Program-made: the position numbers and the translations under genes | The notes under the pieces: model-generated | Told to the model about the DNA's origin: nothing | Database searches by the model: none | What the model saw: the letters and a program-made list of their open reading frames with translations, nothing else | Shown here: in pieces, positions 12,642-23,166 of the stretch | How the letters are laid out: each line of letters opens with the position of its first letter | Position numbering within the stretch: position 1 is the stretch's first letter | From: an uncultured SAR86 cluster bacterium | GTDB lineage: Bacteria; Pseudomonadota; Gammaproteobacteria; Magnimaribacterales; AG-339-G14 | Assembly: GCA_902514645.1 (NCBI GenBank) | Contig: CABXRO010000003.1 | Span: 1-64,000 of the forward strand | Direction: 5' to 3' | Length of the DNA stretch: 64,000 nucleotides

Positions 12642-13682
12642 TCACTCGGTAGATAAAAGATCTACATCAAATTTATCAATTATATCTAGAGCAATTCCCC
12701 CACCTTTTACAACGCAAGTTAAAGGATCATCGGCAACTATAACTGGAATTCCAGTTTGCTCAGAAATCATTATATCTAGATCGGTAAGAAGAGCGCCTCC
12801 TCCAGTTAAAACTATCCCTCTTTCAGAGATATCAGCACTCAACTCTGGAGGAGACTGTTCCAATGCATTTCGAATAGATTGGAGAATAGATGACAATGGT
12901 CCTGAGATGGCTTCATAAGCTTCTAAACTCGAAAAATTAATAGTATTTGGAACTCCTTCAGCTAAATTTCTCCCCCTAATTTCCATCGATTTATCTTCAC
13001 TTTCAGGAGTTGCACATCCAACAGTTTCTTTGATTCTTTCGGCAGTTGATTCACCAACCAAAACTCCATATTTTCTTCTAATATAGGATACGATTGCTTC
13101 ATTAAATCTATCTCCACCTGTTTTTAATGAGCTTGAAAAAACAACCCCATTAAGAGCAAGAATTGCGATTTCGGTTGTGCCGCCTCCTATGTCAACCACC
13201 ATTGAGCCAGATGCATCTTCAACTGGAAGACCTGCTCCAATTGCTGCTGCCATTGGCTCTTCTATAAGCCTTACCTCTCTAGCTCCAGCTTGAAGGGCAG
13301 ATTCTCTTATGGCTCTTCTTTCTACTTGCGTAGATTGACAAGGCACACAAATTAAAATTCTTGGACTAGGTTTAAAAAAATTTTCTCCATGAACGACTTG
13401 AATGAAATGCTGGAGCATCTTCTCTGTAACTTGAAAATCTGCAATTACTCCATCTTTTAGAGGTCTAATCGCCTCGATATTTCCAGGAACTCTACCTAGC
13501 ATTCTTTTTGCTTCAGAGCCTACAGCAACAACTGATCTATGACCTTCAGATTTTTTTATTGCAACTACAGAAGGTTCATTTAAAACAATACCCTTTCCTT
13601 TTGCAAAAATAAGTGTGTTGGCAGTGCCCAGATCAATTGATAAATCCGTTGAATATATACCTTTAAGAGCTTTTAAAACCAT
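12642..13682 (-). CDS. mreB: rod shape-determining protein MreB
   Basis: '[25 protein letters not shown]', '[13 protein letters not shown]', 'LTGGGALL'. Confidence 0.98.
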   Translation of the reverse strand: MVLKALKGIYSTDLSIDLGTANTLIFAKGKGIVLNEPSVVAIKKSEGHRSVVAVGSEAKRMLGRVPGNIEAIRPLKDGVIADFQVTEKMLQHFIQVVHGENFFKPSPRILICVPCQSTQVERRAIRESALQAGAREVRLIEEPMAAAIGAGLPVEDASGSMVVDIGGGTTEIAILALNGVVFSSSLKTGGDRFNEAIVSYIRRKYGVLVGESTAERIKETVGCATPESEDKSMEIRGRNLAEGVPNTINFSSLEAYEAISGPLSSILQSIRNALEQSPPELSADISERGIVLTGGGALLTDLDIMISEQTGIPVIVADDPLTCVVKGGGIALDIIDKFDVDLLSTE

Positions 13683-13762
13683 AATTTTTTAATTTTTTAA
13701 ATATTTCGAATAGTAGTTGATTTTAAGTTGATATAAAATCTCCCTCTCTTTGATCCATTATA

Positions 13763-14050
13763 ATGAAAATTACTAAACAAGACCTTAAAAACATCTCTTT
13801 ATTGAGTAAGATAAAAATAGACGAGGATACATCTTCCTCTTTGATAAAAGATCTGGAATCTATTTTAACAATGGTTAACAAAATGGATGAGTTAGACACT
13901 TCAAAAATTAATCCATTAACTCACCCTATAGAAAATACTCAAACTTTGAGAGAAGATATCGAAAAAAAAGATATTGAAAGAGAAAAACTTCAAAAACTTT
14001 CTAAAGAAAAAGACTCTGGGTTTTATCTTACCCCCAAAGTAATTGAATAG
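13763..14050 (+). CDS. gatC: Asp/Glu-tRNA amidotransferase subunit C
   Basis: Small GatC-like protein directly upstream of gatA. Confidence 0.93.
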   Translation: MKITKQDLKNISLLSKIKIDEDTSSSLIKDLESILTMVNKMDELDTSKINPLTHPIENTQTLREDIEKKDIEREKLQKLSKEKDSGFYLTPKVIE

Positions 14051-14052
14051 TT

Positions 14053-15492
14053 ATGAGTGAATTAATTAACCTTTCTTTGACAGATCAAATACTTGGGCTT
14101 ACTAATAAATCTTTTTCATCTAAAGAAATTACAGAAGCATATCTAAACGAAATTAAGAAAAAAAAATCTTTAAATTGTTTTATTTCAATCTTTGAAGAAG
14201 AGGCTAAAAAAAAGGCGCTCTTGGCAGATGTCAATATCGCAAAAAATGATGCTAGGCCTCTGGAGGGGATTCCAATTGCTCACAAAGATATTTTTTGTAT
14301 TAAAGATAAAAAAACAACTTGTGGCTCTAAAATGTTATCCGACTTCATTTCACCCTATTCTTCAGAAGTCTTCTCTAAATTAGATAATGCAGGAGCTATT
14401 ACTATAGGAAAAACAAACATGGATGAGTTTGCGATGGGATCCTCAAACGAAACAAGCTTTTATGGAAATGTTTTGAATCCCATCAATGAAAAACTTTCTC
14501 CAGGAGGCTCTTCGGGTGGATCGGCAGCAGCTGTTAGAGCTAATCTTTGTTCATTTGCAACTGCAACTGATACTGGTGGCTCAATAAGGCAACCTGCCTC
14601 TTTCTGTGGAGTTACAGGTATAAAACCGACTTATGGAAGAGTTTCTAGATGGGGAATGATAGCTTTTGCGTCTAGCCTCGATCAAGCGGGAATAATTGCA
14701 AAAAATGCTAAGGATGCCGCAATAGCTCTCAAATATATGTCTGGATATGATCAAAAAGACTCAACGTCTTTGAATGAAGAAGTTAAAGATTTTCAAAAGG
14801 AAGTTGACGCAGATCAAGAGCATGTAATTGGAATTCCTAAAGAATTAATTGAAAATATAAAAAATGATCAAGTACGAGATTCTTTCAGAAATGCAATTTC
14901 TATTCTTGAAAAAGATGGAGTAAAAATTGAAGAAATTAATTTACCTCATATTGAGTACTCTTTGCCGGCTTATTATGTAATAGCTCCTGCAGAGTGTTCA
15001 GCAAATTTAGCTAGATATGATGGAATTAGATTTGGTCATAGAAGCGAAAGCATATCTTCTTTAGAGGATCTTTATGTAAATTCAAGAACAGAAGGATTTG
15101 GCAGAGAAGTTAAAAATAGAATTTTTATTGGAACATTTTGTCTTTCAGCAGGTTACTATGATGCCTTCTACAACAAGGCTTTGAAAATAAGAAACTTAAT
15201 AAAGAGTGATTTTGATGAAGCTTTTAAAAAAGTTTCATCGATAGCAATGCCTACCTGTTCTGACTCATCTTTTGAGCTTGGCTCAATAAGCGATCCTGTT
15301 GAAATGTATGAACAAGATATTTATACAATCCCTGCAAATTTGGCAGGTTTGCCGGCATTATCAGTTCCATCAGGTAAGGCTGACGATATGCCAATTGGCC
15401 TTCAACTAATTGGGAATTATCTTGATGAAGGAAGAATTTTGAACCTTGCTAACAAATTTCAAAAGTTATCGGATTTCCATGAGTTTAAATAA
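14053..15492 (+). CDS. gatA: Asp/Glu-tRNA amidotransferase subunit A
   Basis: Amidase signature 'SPGGSSGGSAAAVRANLCSFATATDTGGSIRQPASFCGVTGIKPTYGRVSR'. Confidence 0.98.
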   Translation: MSELINLSLTDQILGLTNKSFSSKEITEAYLNEIKKKKSLNCFISIFEEEAKKKALLADVNIAKNDARPLEGIPIAHKDIFCIKDKKTTCGSKMLSDFISPYSSEVFSKLDNAGAITIGKTNMDEFAMGSSNETSFYGNVLNPINEKLSPGGSSGGSAAAVRANLCSFATATDTGGSIRQPASFCGVTGIKPTYGRVSRWGMIAFASSLDQAGIIAKNAKDAAIALKYMSGYDQKDSTSLNEEVKDFQKEVDADQEHVIGIPKELIENIKNDQVRDSFRNAISILEKDGVKIEEINLPHIEYSLPAYYVIAPAECSANLARYDGIRFGHRSESISSLEDLYVNSRTEGFGREVKNRIFIGTFCLSAGYYDAFYNKALKIRNLIKSDFDEAFKKVSSIAMPTCSDSSFELGSISDPVEMYEQDIYTIPANLAGLPALSVPSGKADDMPIGLQLIGNYLDEGRILNLANKFQKLSDFHEFK

Positions 15493-16918
15493 TTGGCAGC
15501 CTGTCATTGGATTGGAAGTTCATGTTCAACTTGCTACCAAAACTAAACTTTTTTCCTCTTCGCCAATAGCTTTTGGTGCTGAACCAAATACTCAAGCTAG
15601 TGAAATTGACTTAGGACTTCCAGGTGTATTGCCTGTATTAAATAAAGAAGCAATTTCTCATGCTTTAAAGTTTGGTTGTGCAATAAATGCAGAGATATCT
15701 GAAAAAGTAATTTTTGCAAGAAAGAATTACTTTTATCCCGACCTGCCTAAGGGTTACCAAATAAGTCAACTAGATGATCCTATTGTCGGCAAAGGAAGTG
15801 TTGAAATAAAACTTGGTGAAAAATCAAAAATTATTGGTGTTACTAGGGCTCATCTTGAAGAAGATGCGGGGAAATCAATCCATGACTTGTACAGCAATAA
15901 CTCTGCAATAGATTTAAATAGAGCTGGAACTTGCTTATTAGAAATAGTCTCTGAGCCTGATCTTAGTTCTGCTGAGGAAGCAGTTGAGTATTTAAAAAAA
16001 ATACACAGTATTGTTACCTTTTTGGGAATCTCAGATGGAGATATGTCACAAGGATCAATGAGATGCGACGCCAACGTATCTGTTAAAAGGCCCGATGACC
16101 AAGAACTAGGTACAAGAACTGAATTAAAAAATATTAATTCTTTCAAATTTGTTGAAAAAGCAGTCATTTTTGAAATAGATAGACAAATAAAAGAGCTTGA
16201 AAAGGGAGAAAAAATTATTCAAGAAACAAGATTGTATGATTCTAAAAAAAATCTTACGCGATCCATGCGTTCAAAAGAGGAAGCAAATGACTACCGCTAT
16301 TTTCCAGAACCAGATTTAATTCCTATAAAAATCTCAAAGGATCAAATTAACGATGTGAGAAAAAATTTACCTGAATTGCCAGAAATTATGAAAGAAAGAT
16401 TCATGAACTCTTACAAACTATCAGATGACAATGCTGAACTTGTAACAATAAATAAAGAAACTGCATCCTTTTTTGAAGAAGTATTGTCTTATAAAGTTTC
16501 TCCTAAAAATGCCGTAAATTGGATCACTGGAGACTTATTTGCCCTCCTCAATAAAAATGACGCAAACATTTCTGAATCTAAAGTAAATCCAAAGCATATT
16601 GCAGAGATAATTCAAAATATTGAAGACCAAAAAATTTCTGGCCCTTCAGCAAAAAAACTTCTTGAGATTGTATGGAGTGAAGGAGGAGAAATACAAGAGC
16701 TCATTCAGAAAGAAAGTTTAGAACAAATTTCTAATGATGATGAAATAGAAAAAATCCTTGATGAGGTGATTTCTGAAAATCAAAAACAATTTGAGCAGCT
16801 AAAATCAGGCAAAGATAGACTGCAAGGCTTTTTCGTTGGTCAAGTTATGAAAAAAACTTCGGGAAGTGCAAGCCCACAAGTTGTAAATAAACTTTTAAAA
16901 GATAAATTATCTACGTAA
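15479..16918 (+). CDS. gatB: Asp/Glu-tRNA amidotransferase subunit B
   Basis: 'WQPVIGLEVHVQLATKTKLFSSS', 'NYFYPDLPKGYQISQ', 'RTELKNINSF'. ATG at 15479. Confidence 0.98.
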   Translation: MSLNNWQPVIGLEVHVQLATKTKLFSSSPIAFGAEPNTQASEIDLGLPGVLPVLNKEAISHALKFGCAINAEISEKVIFARKNYFYPDLPKGYQISQLDDPIVGKGSVEIKLGEKSKIIGVTRAHLEEDAGKSIHDLYSNNSAIDLNRAGTCLLEIVSEPDLSSAEEAVEYLKKIHSIVTFLGISDGDMSQGSMRCDANVSVKRPDDQELGTRTELKNINSFKFVEKAVIFEIDRQIKELEKGEKIIQETRLYDSKKNLTRSMRSKEEANDYRYFPEPDLIPIKISKDQINDVRKNLPELPEIMKERFMNSYKLSDDNAELVTINKETASFFEEVLSYKVSPKNAVNWITGDLFALLNKNDANISESKVNPKHIAEIIQNIEDQKISGPSAKKLLEIVWSEGGEIQELIQKESLEQISNDDEIEKILDEVISENQKQFEQLKSGKDRLQGFFVGQVMKKTSGSASPQVVNKLLKDKLST

Positions 16919-17363
16919 TAAACATAGATAAGGACTCGGCTACATAAGCAGGTTTTTCTTGACCTTCTATCTCCATTACAACTTCGTATTTTAAAAGATA
17001 TCTTCCGTCACCTTTATCATCAACAGATAAAAGCGTTGATTTAGTCCTTACTTTTGAACCCACATTAACAGGAGTTAAAAATCGAACTTTATCAAGTCCA
17101 TAATTAAAAACCATGGTCATACCCTCAGGAGCAACTTGAGGAGCTGGCAACCCAGCCATCAACGAAAGGGATAAAAATCCATGAGCTATTGTTGAGCCAA
17201 AAAGTGGTGTAGCTTTTTCTGAATCGATATGAATGAATTGATGGTCATTCGTTGCATCAGCAAATTGATTTATTCTATCTTGATCAACTTTTAACCAATC
17301 TGAAGCTCCCATACTTTTACCAATGTAATCTTTTAAAGTATCTGCAGGTACTAATCCAGCCAT
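16911..17363 (-). CDS. MaoC-like dehydratase (hotdog fold)
   Basis: 'DATNDHQFIHIDSEKA...FGSTIAHGFLSLSL' hydratase motif. Confidence 0.88.
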   Translation of the reverse strand: MAGLVPADTLKDYIGKSMGASDWLKVDQDRINQFADATNDHQFIHIDSEKATPLFGSTIAHGFLSLSLMAGLPAPQVAPEGMTMVFNYGLDKVRFLTPVNVGSKVRTKSTLLSVDDKGDGRYLLKYEVVMEIEGQEKPAYVAESLSMFIT

Positions 17364-17381
17364 TGTTTTCTCCTTATTTTT

Positions 17382-18998
17382 TTATTTCATTAAATGATTT
17401 TTGTAGTCTTCTCGCAAACCTGTCTTGAGAAGTTTCCCTGTTGCTCCATGAGGAAGTTCATCTAGAAAGATAACGTCATCAGGAAGCCACCATTTGGCTA
17501 CTTTATCAGAAAGGTAATCCAATACTGAATCTTTATCACATTCATCTAAGCCATTTTTAACAATAAACAATAAAGGCCTTTCATCCCATTTGGCATGAGC
17601 AACTCCAACAACACATGCCTCTGCTACTCCCGGATGTCCAACTGCCGTATTTTCTAGATCAATAGAACTAATCCACTCTCCTCCGGATTTAATAACATCT
17701 TTGCTTCTATCAACTATTCTCATATAGCCATGAGTATCTATCGTTGCAACGTCTCCTGTATCAAACCATCCATCTTCCAGAGCAGTCTCATTAGACTTAA
17801 AGTAACGTTCAATAATTGCAGGTCCTTTAACCATAAGTCTCCCAAACGTTTTTCCATCATTAGGTAGAACCTTGCCTTCATCATTTATTATTTTCATTGA
17901 ACAACCGTAAACTGCTCTACCTTGACTTGTTTGAATTTCATATCTTTCTTCAAGATCCATACCGTCCATCTCTGGAGTGTAGGAATTGAGTGTCCCAAGT
18001 GGACTCATTTCTGTCATACCCCAACCATGAAGTAAAAAACAATCATGTTTCTCTTGAAAGGCTTTTATCATGGCTTTTGGAGCAGCAGAACCACCAACCA
18101 ACACACTTTTTACAGACTCGAGTTTGATATTGTTCTTCTCAGTGTAATTCAGCAAGTCAAGCCATACCGTAGGAACTCCCATAAGCTGATTTACTTTTTC
18201 AGAAGTAATTAAATTACAAATTGATTCACCATCAGTGAAGGGACCTGGAAAAACCATTTTGGCACCATACATAAATGATGCATATGGAATTCCCCACGCA
18301 TTAACATGAAACATAGGCACTACAGGAAGCAACACGGTTTCAGAAGTTAAATTCATTGCATTCCCAGCAGTAGCATACCAAGCATGCAAAACTGTAGATC
18401 TATGAGAATAAAGAACTCCCTTAGGATTTCCAGTTGTGCCAGATGTATAACATAATGATGAAGCTGTATTCTCATCAAATTCAGGCCAACATATTTCTTC
18501 AGATTCATCAGCAATAAGATCCTCATAACAAATGAGATTTTTAATTGATGAAGATGGCATGTGCTCTTTATCAGTAAGTACCACAATTCCTTTAACTGTT
18601 TTTAGGTCAGAAATGACATTTTCTATGATTGGTAAGAAAGGCACATCGACGAAGATATATTTATCTTCGGCATGATTAACTATGTATTTAATGTCATCTG
18701 GAAACAATCTTGGATTAAGGGTGTGAAGAACAGCTCCCAATCCAGAAATGCCAAAATAAAGTTCTAAATGGCGATAACTGTTTACGGCCATCGTGGCAAT
18801 TATATCCCCCTCTTTGATATTTAAATTAAGCAAAGCATTGGCCAATTTCTTGGATCTTTTTGCAGAGTCTTTAATGGTATATCTATGTATGCCTCCTTCT
18901 ACAGTGTTGCTTACTATTTCTGTATTGGCGTTATTTTTTATAGCATGTTCTAAAACTCCTGAAATTAGAAGTTGTTCATTCATCATATTCCCTAACAT
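17382..18998 (-). CDS. acyl-CoA synthetase (AMP-binding)
   Basis: '[21 protein letters not shown]', '[12 protein letters not shown]', '[12 protein letters not shown]', '[12 protein letters not shown]'. Confidence 0.93.
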   Translation of the reverse strand: MLGNMMNEQLLISGVLEHAIKNNANTEIVSNTVEGGIHRYTIKDSAKRSKKLANALLNLNIKEGDIIATMAVNSYRHLELYFGISGLGAVLHTLNPRLFPDDIKYIVNHAEDKYIFVDVPFLPIIENVISDLKTVKGIVVLTDKEHMPSSSIKNLICYEDLIADESEEICWPEFDENTASSLCYTSGTTGNPKGVLYSHRSTVLHAWYATAGNAMNLTSETVLLPVVPMFHVNAWGIPYASFMYGAKMVFPGPFTDGESICNLITSEKVNQLMGVPTVWLDLLNYTEKNNIKLESVKSVLVGGSAAPKAMIKAFQEKHDCFLLHGWGMTEMSPLGTLNSYTPEMDGMDLEERYEIQTSQGRAVYGCSMKIINDEGKVLPNDGKTFGRLMVKGPAIIERYFKSNETALEDGWFDTGDVATIDTHGYMRIVDRSKDVIKSGGEWISSIDLENTAVGHPGVAEACVVGVAHAKWDERPLLFIVKNGLDECDKDSVLDYLSDKVAKWWLPDDVIFLDELPHGATGKLLKTGLREDYKNHLMK

Positions 18999-19002
18999 AA
19001 TC

Positions 19003-20058
19003 TCACCTTTTTTTTGTTAAACCCTTTACGAATAAAGGAGAATATCTTCGCTCAAGAAATCCATCAACCTCTTTTTTTGATTCTAAATGAAAAAGTTTTA
19101 TATCGTTTAAAGAAGACATTAAAAATGGTTTCCATTCCAATAAAATTTCATCAAGAGGATTTTCAAAAATAAATCGAATTGATTTTTTACTAATATTTAA
19201 AGCGCGCTGTAATTCCTTTTCGTTTAACGCCTTAAAAGGATCAGAGAAGATTGGTTTTAATTCTTTTGGTAAATATGGAACTTTCTGCTTTGGATTAAAT
19301 AAATAATTTAATAAAAATTTGTCTGTTTCTTTTAAACCAGTTCCATTGAGAAAGTGTCCAACTATTGATTTGTTTAAAGATCTTCCTTTTAAGGGACCTA
19401 GAAACAATCTACTTGGGCAATAATCATTTGCATAAAAATTATCCCAAATGGCTATAGGATTTTTAAAAAAATCTTGAATAGACTTTAGAGATAAATTGTC
19501 AATCCTTTCACTGATAACATTATCACCTGTCCAAAAAATAACTACGCGCTTATTTAAATTTTCTTTTAGCCCTCCTAGATATCCTTCATCAAATATCCCC
19601 TTCGATAAAGATAAATTATAAATTGACGGACAAAACCACATATTTTTTTGTTTTGGAAAGTGCATAGAAACTTCATTTAAAACTTCTGCATGTTTTTTTC
19701 CCAAATCTTTGTCAGCTGCTTCCTGACCAAAATTAGTTATATCTATGTCATCGAAGAAAATTGCTATTTCATCAAAGCCTGCTTTCTCAAGAGCATGAGA
19801 AAATTTTCTTTTCAAAAGTTTTAAGTTCTTTTCAATGTCTCCAAAAAATTCTGAAGAAGGAGAAACGCAATAAACTTGTTTGATTTTTTTTGGAAGAATT
19901 CTTCTCTTAAGATTTTTATCAAGTTTCTTCCATCGATGACGCAAATAAATATCTTCTTTTGGTCCATAAAAGTAATGAGAAATGGGTGTTTTTAAATCTT
20001 TAAAGGCATCAATTGCTAGCCTTCGAGAGTAATAACCTTCTATATAGCCTTTAAACAT
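19003..20058 (-). CDS. GH84-family beta-N-acetylglucosaminidase (O-GlcNAcase-like), stand-alone, no signal peptide
   Basis: 'GYIEGYYS', 'YFYGPKEDIYLRHRW', catalytic 'FFDDID', 'MWFCPSIY', 'VIFWTGDNVISERI', 'AIWDNFYANDYCPSRLFLGPLKGRS', matching the remembered OGA catalytic-domain motif order. Confidence 0.88.
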   Translation of the reverse strand: MFKGYIEGYYSRRLAIDAFKDLKTPISHYFYGPKEDIYLRHRWKKLDKNLKRRILPKKIKQVYCVSPSSEFFGDIEKNLKLLKRKFSHALEKAGFDEIAIFFDDIDITNFGQEAADKDLGKKHAEVLNEVSMHFPKQKNMWFCPSIYNLSLSKGIFDEGYLGGLKENLNKRVVIFWTGDNVISERIDNLSLKSIQDFFKNPIAIWDNFYANDYCPSRLFLGPLKGRSLNKSIVGHFLNGTGLKETDKFLLNYLFNPKQKVPYLPKELKPIFSDPFKALNEKELQRALNISKKSIRFIFENPLDEILLEWKPFLMSSLNDIKLFHLESKKEVDGFLERRYSPLFVKGLTKKR

Positions 20059-20061
20059 GAT

Positions 20062-20799
20062 TTAGATTCTACAGATCCTACATTCTGGGTTTTTATGAAT
20101 ATCAACTCTTTTAAAAATTCCTTTCAACGAATCAAAAATCATAAAATAAGATTCAAAATTTTTTTCTATAGTCGCTTTTATCACCTCAATTGCCATTAAA
20201 GAGCCTATGACTCCAACTAACGGAGAAGCAATCGCAGACTCTCTGCATGACAAATCTTCATTCTCGAGATCTTCAAATAAACACTCATAACAGGAATTCA
20301 TAACATCTCTTAAATCAAAGCAGCCCAATTGTCCTTTCCAAGCAATAGAGGATCCAGAAATAAGAATTTTGTTATGTTTTACGCAATATCTATTTACAAT
20401 TTTTCTTGTTTCAAAATTGTCAGAGCAATCAAGAATTATTTCTGAATCCTTCAGAAGATGTTTGATGTTTGCTGAATCAACTTTTTCCTCTAATCCTGTT
20501 AGCTCAACAAAAGGATTTAATTGAGATAATTTTTTTACTGATGTAGTGGCTTTATTTTTTGATAAGTCATTTTCATCAAAAAGAATTTGCCTTTGTAAGT
20601 TTGAAGCTTCTACAAAGTCAAAGTCTATTATTTTGATTTTACCAAATCCAGATAAAGCTAAATAAAGAGAGGCAGAGCATCCCAAGCCGCCCATGCCTAT
20701 AAATGCCAACGACATATCATTAATTCTTTTCTGCCCTTCAATGTCTATTTCAGGCAACATAATATGTCTGCTATATCTTAATAATTCTTCTTTTAACAT
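20062..20799 (-). CDS. moeB: MoeB/ThiF-family adenylyltransferase
   Basis: 'RYSRHIMLPEIDIEGQKRI', 'IGMGGLGCSASLYLALSG', 'DCSDNFETR', CxxC pairs. Confidence 0.9.
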   Translation of the reverse strand: MLKEELLRYSRHIMLPEIDIEGQKRINDMSLAFIGMGGLGCSASLYLALSGFGKIKIIDFDFVEASNLQRQILFDENDLSKNKATTSVKKLSQLNPFVELTGLEEKVDSANIKHLLKDSEIILDCSDNFETRKIVNRYCVKHNKILISGSSIAWKGQLGCFDLRDVMNSCYECLFEDLENEDLSCRESAIASPLVGVIGSLMAIEVIKATIEKNFESYFMIFDSLKGIFKRVDIHKNPECRICRI

Positions 20800-21602
20800 T
20801 GATAAATCGAAACTCTTTTATCCCCATTTAAATCATTTAAATTTGAAAAATTAAGATACCCATTTTCCACGGCAAATTTATTTAATTCTTCGTATTGATC
20901 AGGAGCATGTTCTAAATAAACTTTACCATTTTCATTTAAAAAATTTTTTCCTTTAGATAAAATTAATTTTAAATCAGATAGGCCTTTATCTTTTGAAAAT
21001 AAGGCCTTTTCTGGTTCATGCCATATCCCTTCTTCTTTTCCAGTAGTTGTCTCTTTATCTACATAAGGAGGATTAGAAATTAAATAATCTACTTGAGGAA
21101 AAAGCCATTCATTATTCCAGTCATGATTTAAAAAAATTATGTTTTCACAGCAAAACTTCGCTGCATTTTGTTTTGCTACCAAGATACTTTTAATAGAAAT
21201 ATCTGTTGCAAAGATAAAACAATCTTTATTTTCTTGAGCGATGGATATAGAAATCGCTCCAGACCCTGTTCCAAGCTCAAGAAGAGTTTTGCCTTGTAGA
21301 TTTTCATTGAGAATTGCATTTACCAATGTTTCAGTTTCTGGACGCGGAACAAGGACATCTGGAGTGACAATAAAACTATTTTTCCAAAACCCTTTCTTTC
21401 CGATTAAATAGGCTAGAGGTTTACCTTTTAATCTCTCTTCGACCATTAGGTCAATGGAGCTAAGATCTTTTTTATTAATTTCTTTTTTAATATCTGAATA
21501 AATTTTTGCTTTATCAATTTTGAGAACGTGTTGAATAATAATTTCAGCATCAGGACTATCAATTTTGTTTTTAATTTCTATTAACTTATCCTTAACAAGC
21601 AT
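20793..21602 (-). CDS. prmC: peptide chain release factor N5-glutamine methyltransferase
   Basis: 'LELGTGSGAISIS', 'ISNPPYV'; next to prfA. Confidence 0.96.
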   Translation of the reverse strand: MLVKDKLIEIKNKIDSPDAEIIIQHVLKIDKAKIYSDIKKEINKKDLSSIDLMVEERLKGKPLAYLIGKKGFWKNSFIVTPDVLVPRPETETLVNAILNENLQGKTLLELGTGSGAISISIAQENKDCFIFATDISIKSILVAKQNAAKFCCENIIFLNHDWNNEWLFPQVDYLISNPPYVDKETTTGKEEGIWHEPEKALFSKDKGLSDLKLILSKGKNFLNENGKVYLEHAPDQYEELNKFAVENGYLNFSNLNDLNGDKRVSIYQC

Positions 21603-22693
21603 CAGGTAGGTTCATTTTCTAAGTTAATAAGTTTTTTTGCTTCATTCTCTTCTGTAAGAGCCGATAGCATAATTTCCATGTCGCCATCTAAGAATTCTTC
21701 TAAATTATGTACAGAAAATTCAATTCTGTGATCAGTAACTCTGCTTTGAGGAAAATTATAAGTTCTAATTTTTTCTGACCTATCACCACTTCCAACCATG
21801 ATCTTTCTTTGAGAGTCTAATTCTTTAGCTTGTTCTTCTAGGGCTGCCTCATTCAATTTACTTTGAAGTAAAGACATAGCTTTTTCTTTGTTCTTATGTT
21901 GCGATCTTCCGTCCTGACACTCAACAACGATGCCAGATGGAATATGTGTCAGTCTGACTGCGGAATCAGTTTTATTAACGTGCTGTCCTCCTGCGCCAGA
22001 TGCTCGAAAAGTATCAACTCTAATTTCTGACTTATCAATGTTTATGTTTTCTTGTTCATCTGCCTCTGGCAGGACGGCTACCGAACATGCTGAGGTATGA
22101 ATTCTTCCCTGTGATTCGGTTTCTGGAACTCTTTGAACCCTGTGTATTCCTGATTCATATTTGAGAAAACCATAAGCACCTCTTCCAGTAATTTTAGATA
22201 CTATTTCTTTGAAACCTCCTTTTTCACTTTCTCTAGAGCTAATGATTTCTATTTGCCATTTGCGTCTTTCTGAGAGCCTGGAAAACATCCTAAACAAATC
22301 GCCAGTAAATAGTCCAGCTTCATCGCCTCCAGTACCAGCGCGAATTTCTATAAATGCATTTTTTTCGTCATTTGGATCTTTTGGTAACAGCATTTTTTTT
22401 AAATTTTCTTCTAACGAATCTTTTTTATTTTTGAGACTTTCTAGTTCTTCTTGAGCTAAGGCTCTAATTTCACTATCCGAATCGTTCAGAAGTTGATTTG
22501 ATTCATCAATATTTTCCTCAATAGATTTAAATTCGCTAAAGCTATCAACAATAGGTTTTAGGTTTGAATATTCTTTTGAAATAGACGTAAACTTGGTTTG
22601 ATTTTCTATTATTTCTGGCTTTGATAACTCAGATTCCATTTGAGAAAATTTAATTTGAATTTCTTCTAGTTTCTTTTTTACCGACTCCAACAT
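21602..22693 (-). CDS. prfA: peptide chain release factor 1
   Basis: 'IRAGTGGDEAGLF', 'ASGAGGQHVNKTDSAVRLTH'. ATG at 22693 gives the usual 'MLESVKKKLEEI' N-terminus. Confidence 0.97.
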   Translation of the reverse strand: MLESVKKKLEEIQIKFSQMESELSKPEIIENQTKFTSISKEYSNLKPIVDSFSEFKSIEENIDESNQLLNDSDSEIRALAQEELESLKNKKDSLEENLKKMLLPKDPNDEKNAFIEIRAGTGGDEAGLFTGDLFRMFSRLSERRKWQIEIISSRESEKGGFKEIVSKITGRGAYGFLKYESGIHRVQRVPETESQGRIHTSACSVAVLPEADEQENINIDKSEIRVDTFRASGAGGQHVNKTDSAVRLTHIPSGIVVECQDGRSQHKNKEKAMSLLQSKLNEAALEEQAKELDSQRKIMVGSGDRSEKIRTYNFPQSRVTDHRIEFSVHNLEEFLDGDMEIMLSALTEENEAKKLINLENEPT

Positions 22694-22725
22694 AAAAACT
22701 ATTATAGTATCTAGTCTGCTTTCAT

Positions 22726-23166
22726 ATGAAAAAATCGTTTTTAGCTTTGTATCTTTTTTTAGTTTTTTTTCTTTTTTCTTGTGCCGCAATCGAAATCAAA
22801 GAGGACGTATTTTCAAAAAAAGGTAAGTTTTCTCTTGCTTCTAATTCTGAATATTTCGCAGGAACCATAAATGTGAGTAGCGTTGAGAAGAGAATTCAAT
22901 TTAATTTAGATAGTTTGAGTAAAGAATTTAAAGTTTCGTTTAAAGATGAAGAAATCAAAACTAACTTTAAATACGAAAACATCATAAAAGAATCTGACTT
23001 TAAATTATTTCTTAAATGGTTCTTTTTCAAATGTACAAATATCGAATGTCAAAATTTTACCTTGCAAAATCTTAAACTAAAAAAGCATTTATCAAATAAA
23101 TCAGGTCTAATTATTCAAGGAAATTTTCAAAATTTTAGATTGTCACTGAAACTCAATGATATTTAG
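22726..23166 (+). CDS. lolB: outer-membrane lipoprotein LolB-like
   Basis: Lipobox 'LFSCAA'; beta-rich small protein upstream of ispE. Confidence 0.7.
   Translation: MKKSFLALYLFLVFFLFSCAAIEIKEDVFSKKGKFSLASNSEYFAGTINVSSVEKRIQFNLDSLSKEFKVSFKDEEIKTNFKYENIIKESDFKLFLKWFFFKCTNIECQNFTLQNLKLKKHLSNKSGLIIQGNFQNFRLSLKLNDI

Noticed and set aside
20062-20799. MoeB-like gene as part of a novel ubiquitin-like conjugation system
   Set aside because: Ordinary MoeB/ThiF architecture; no sulfur-carrier, E2-like or JAB-domain gene nearby.
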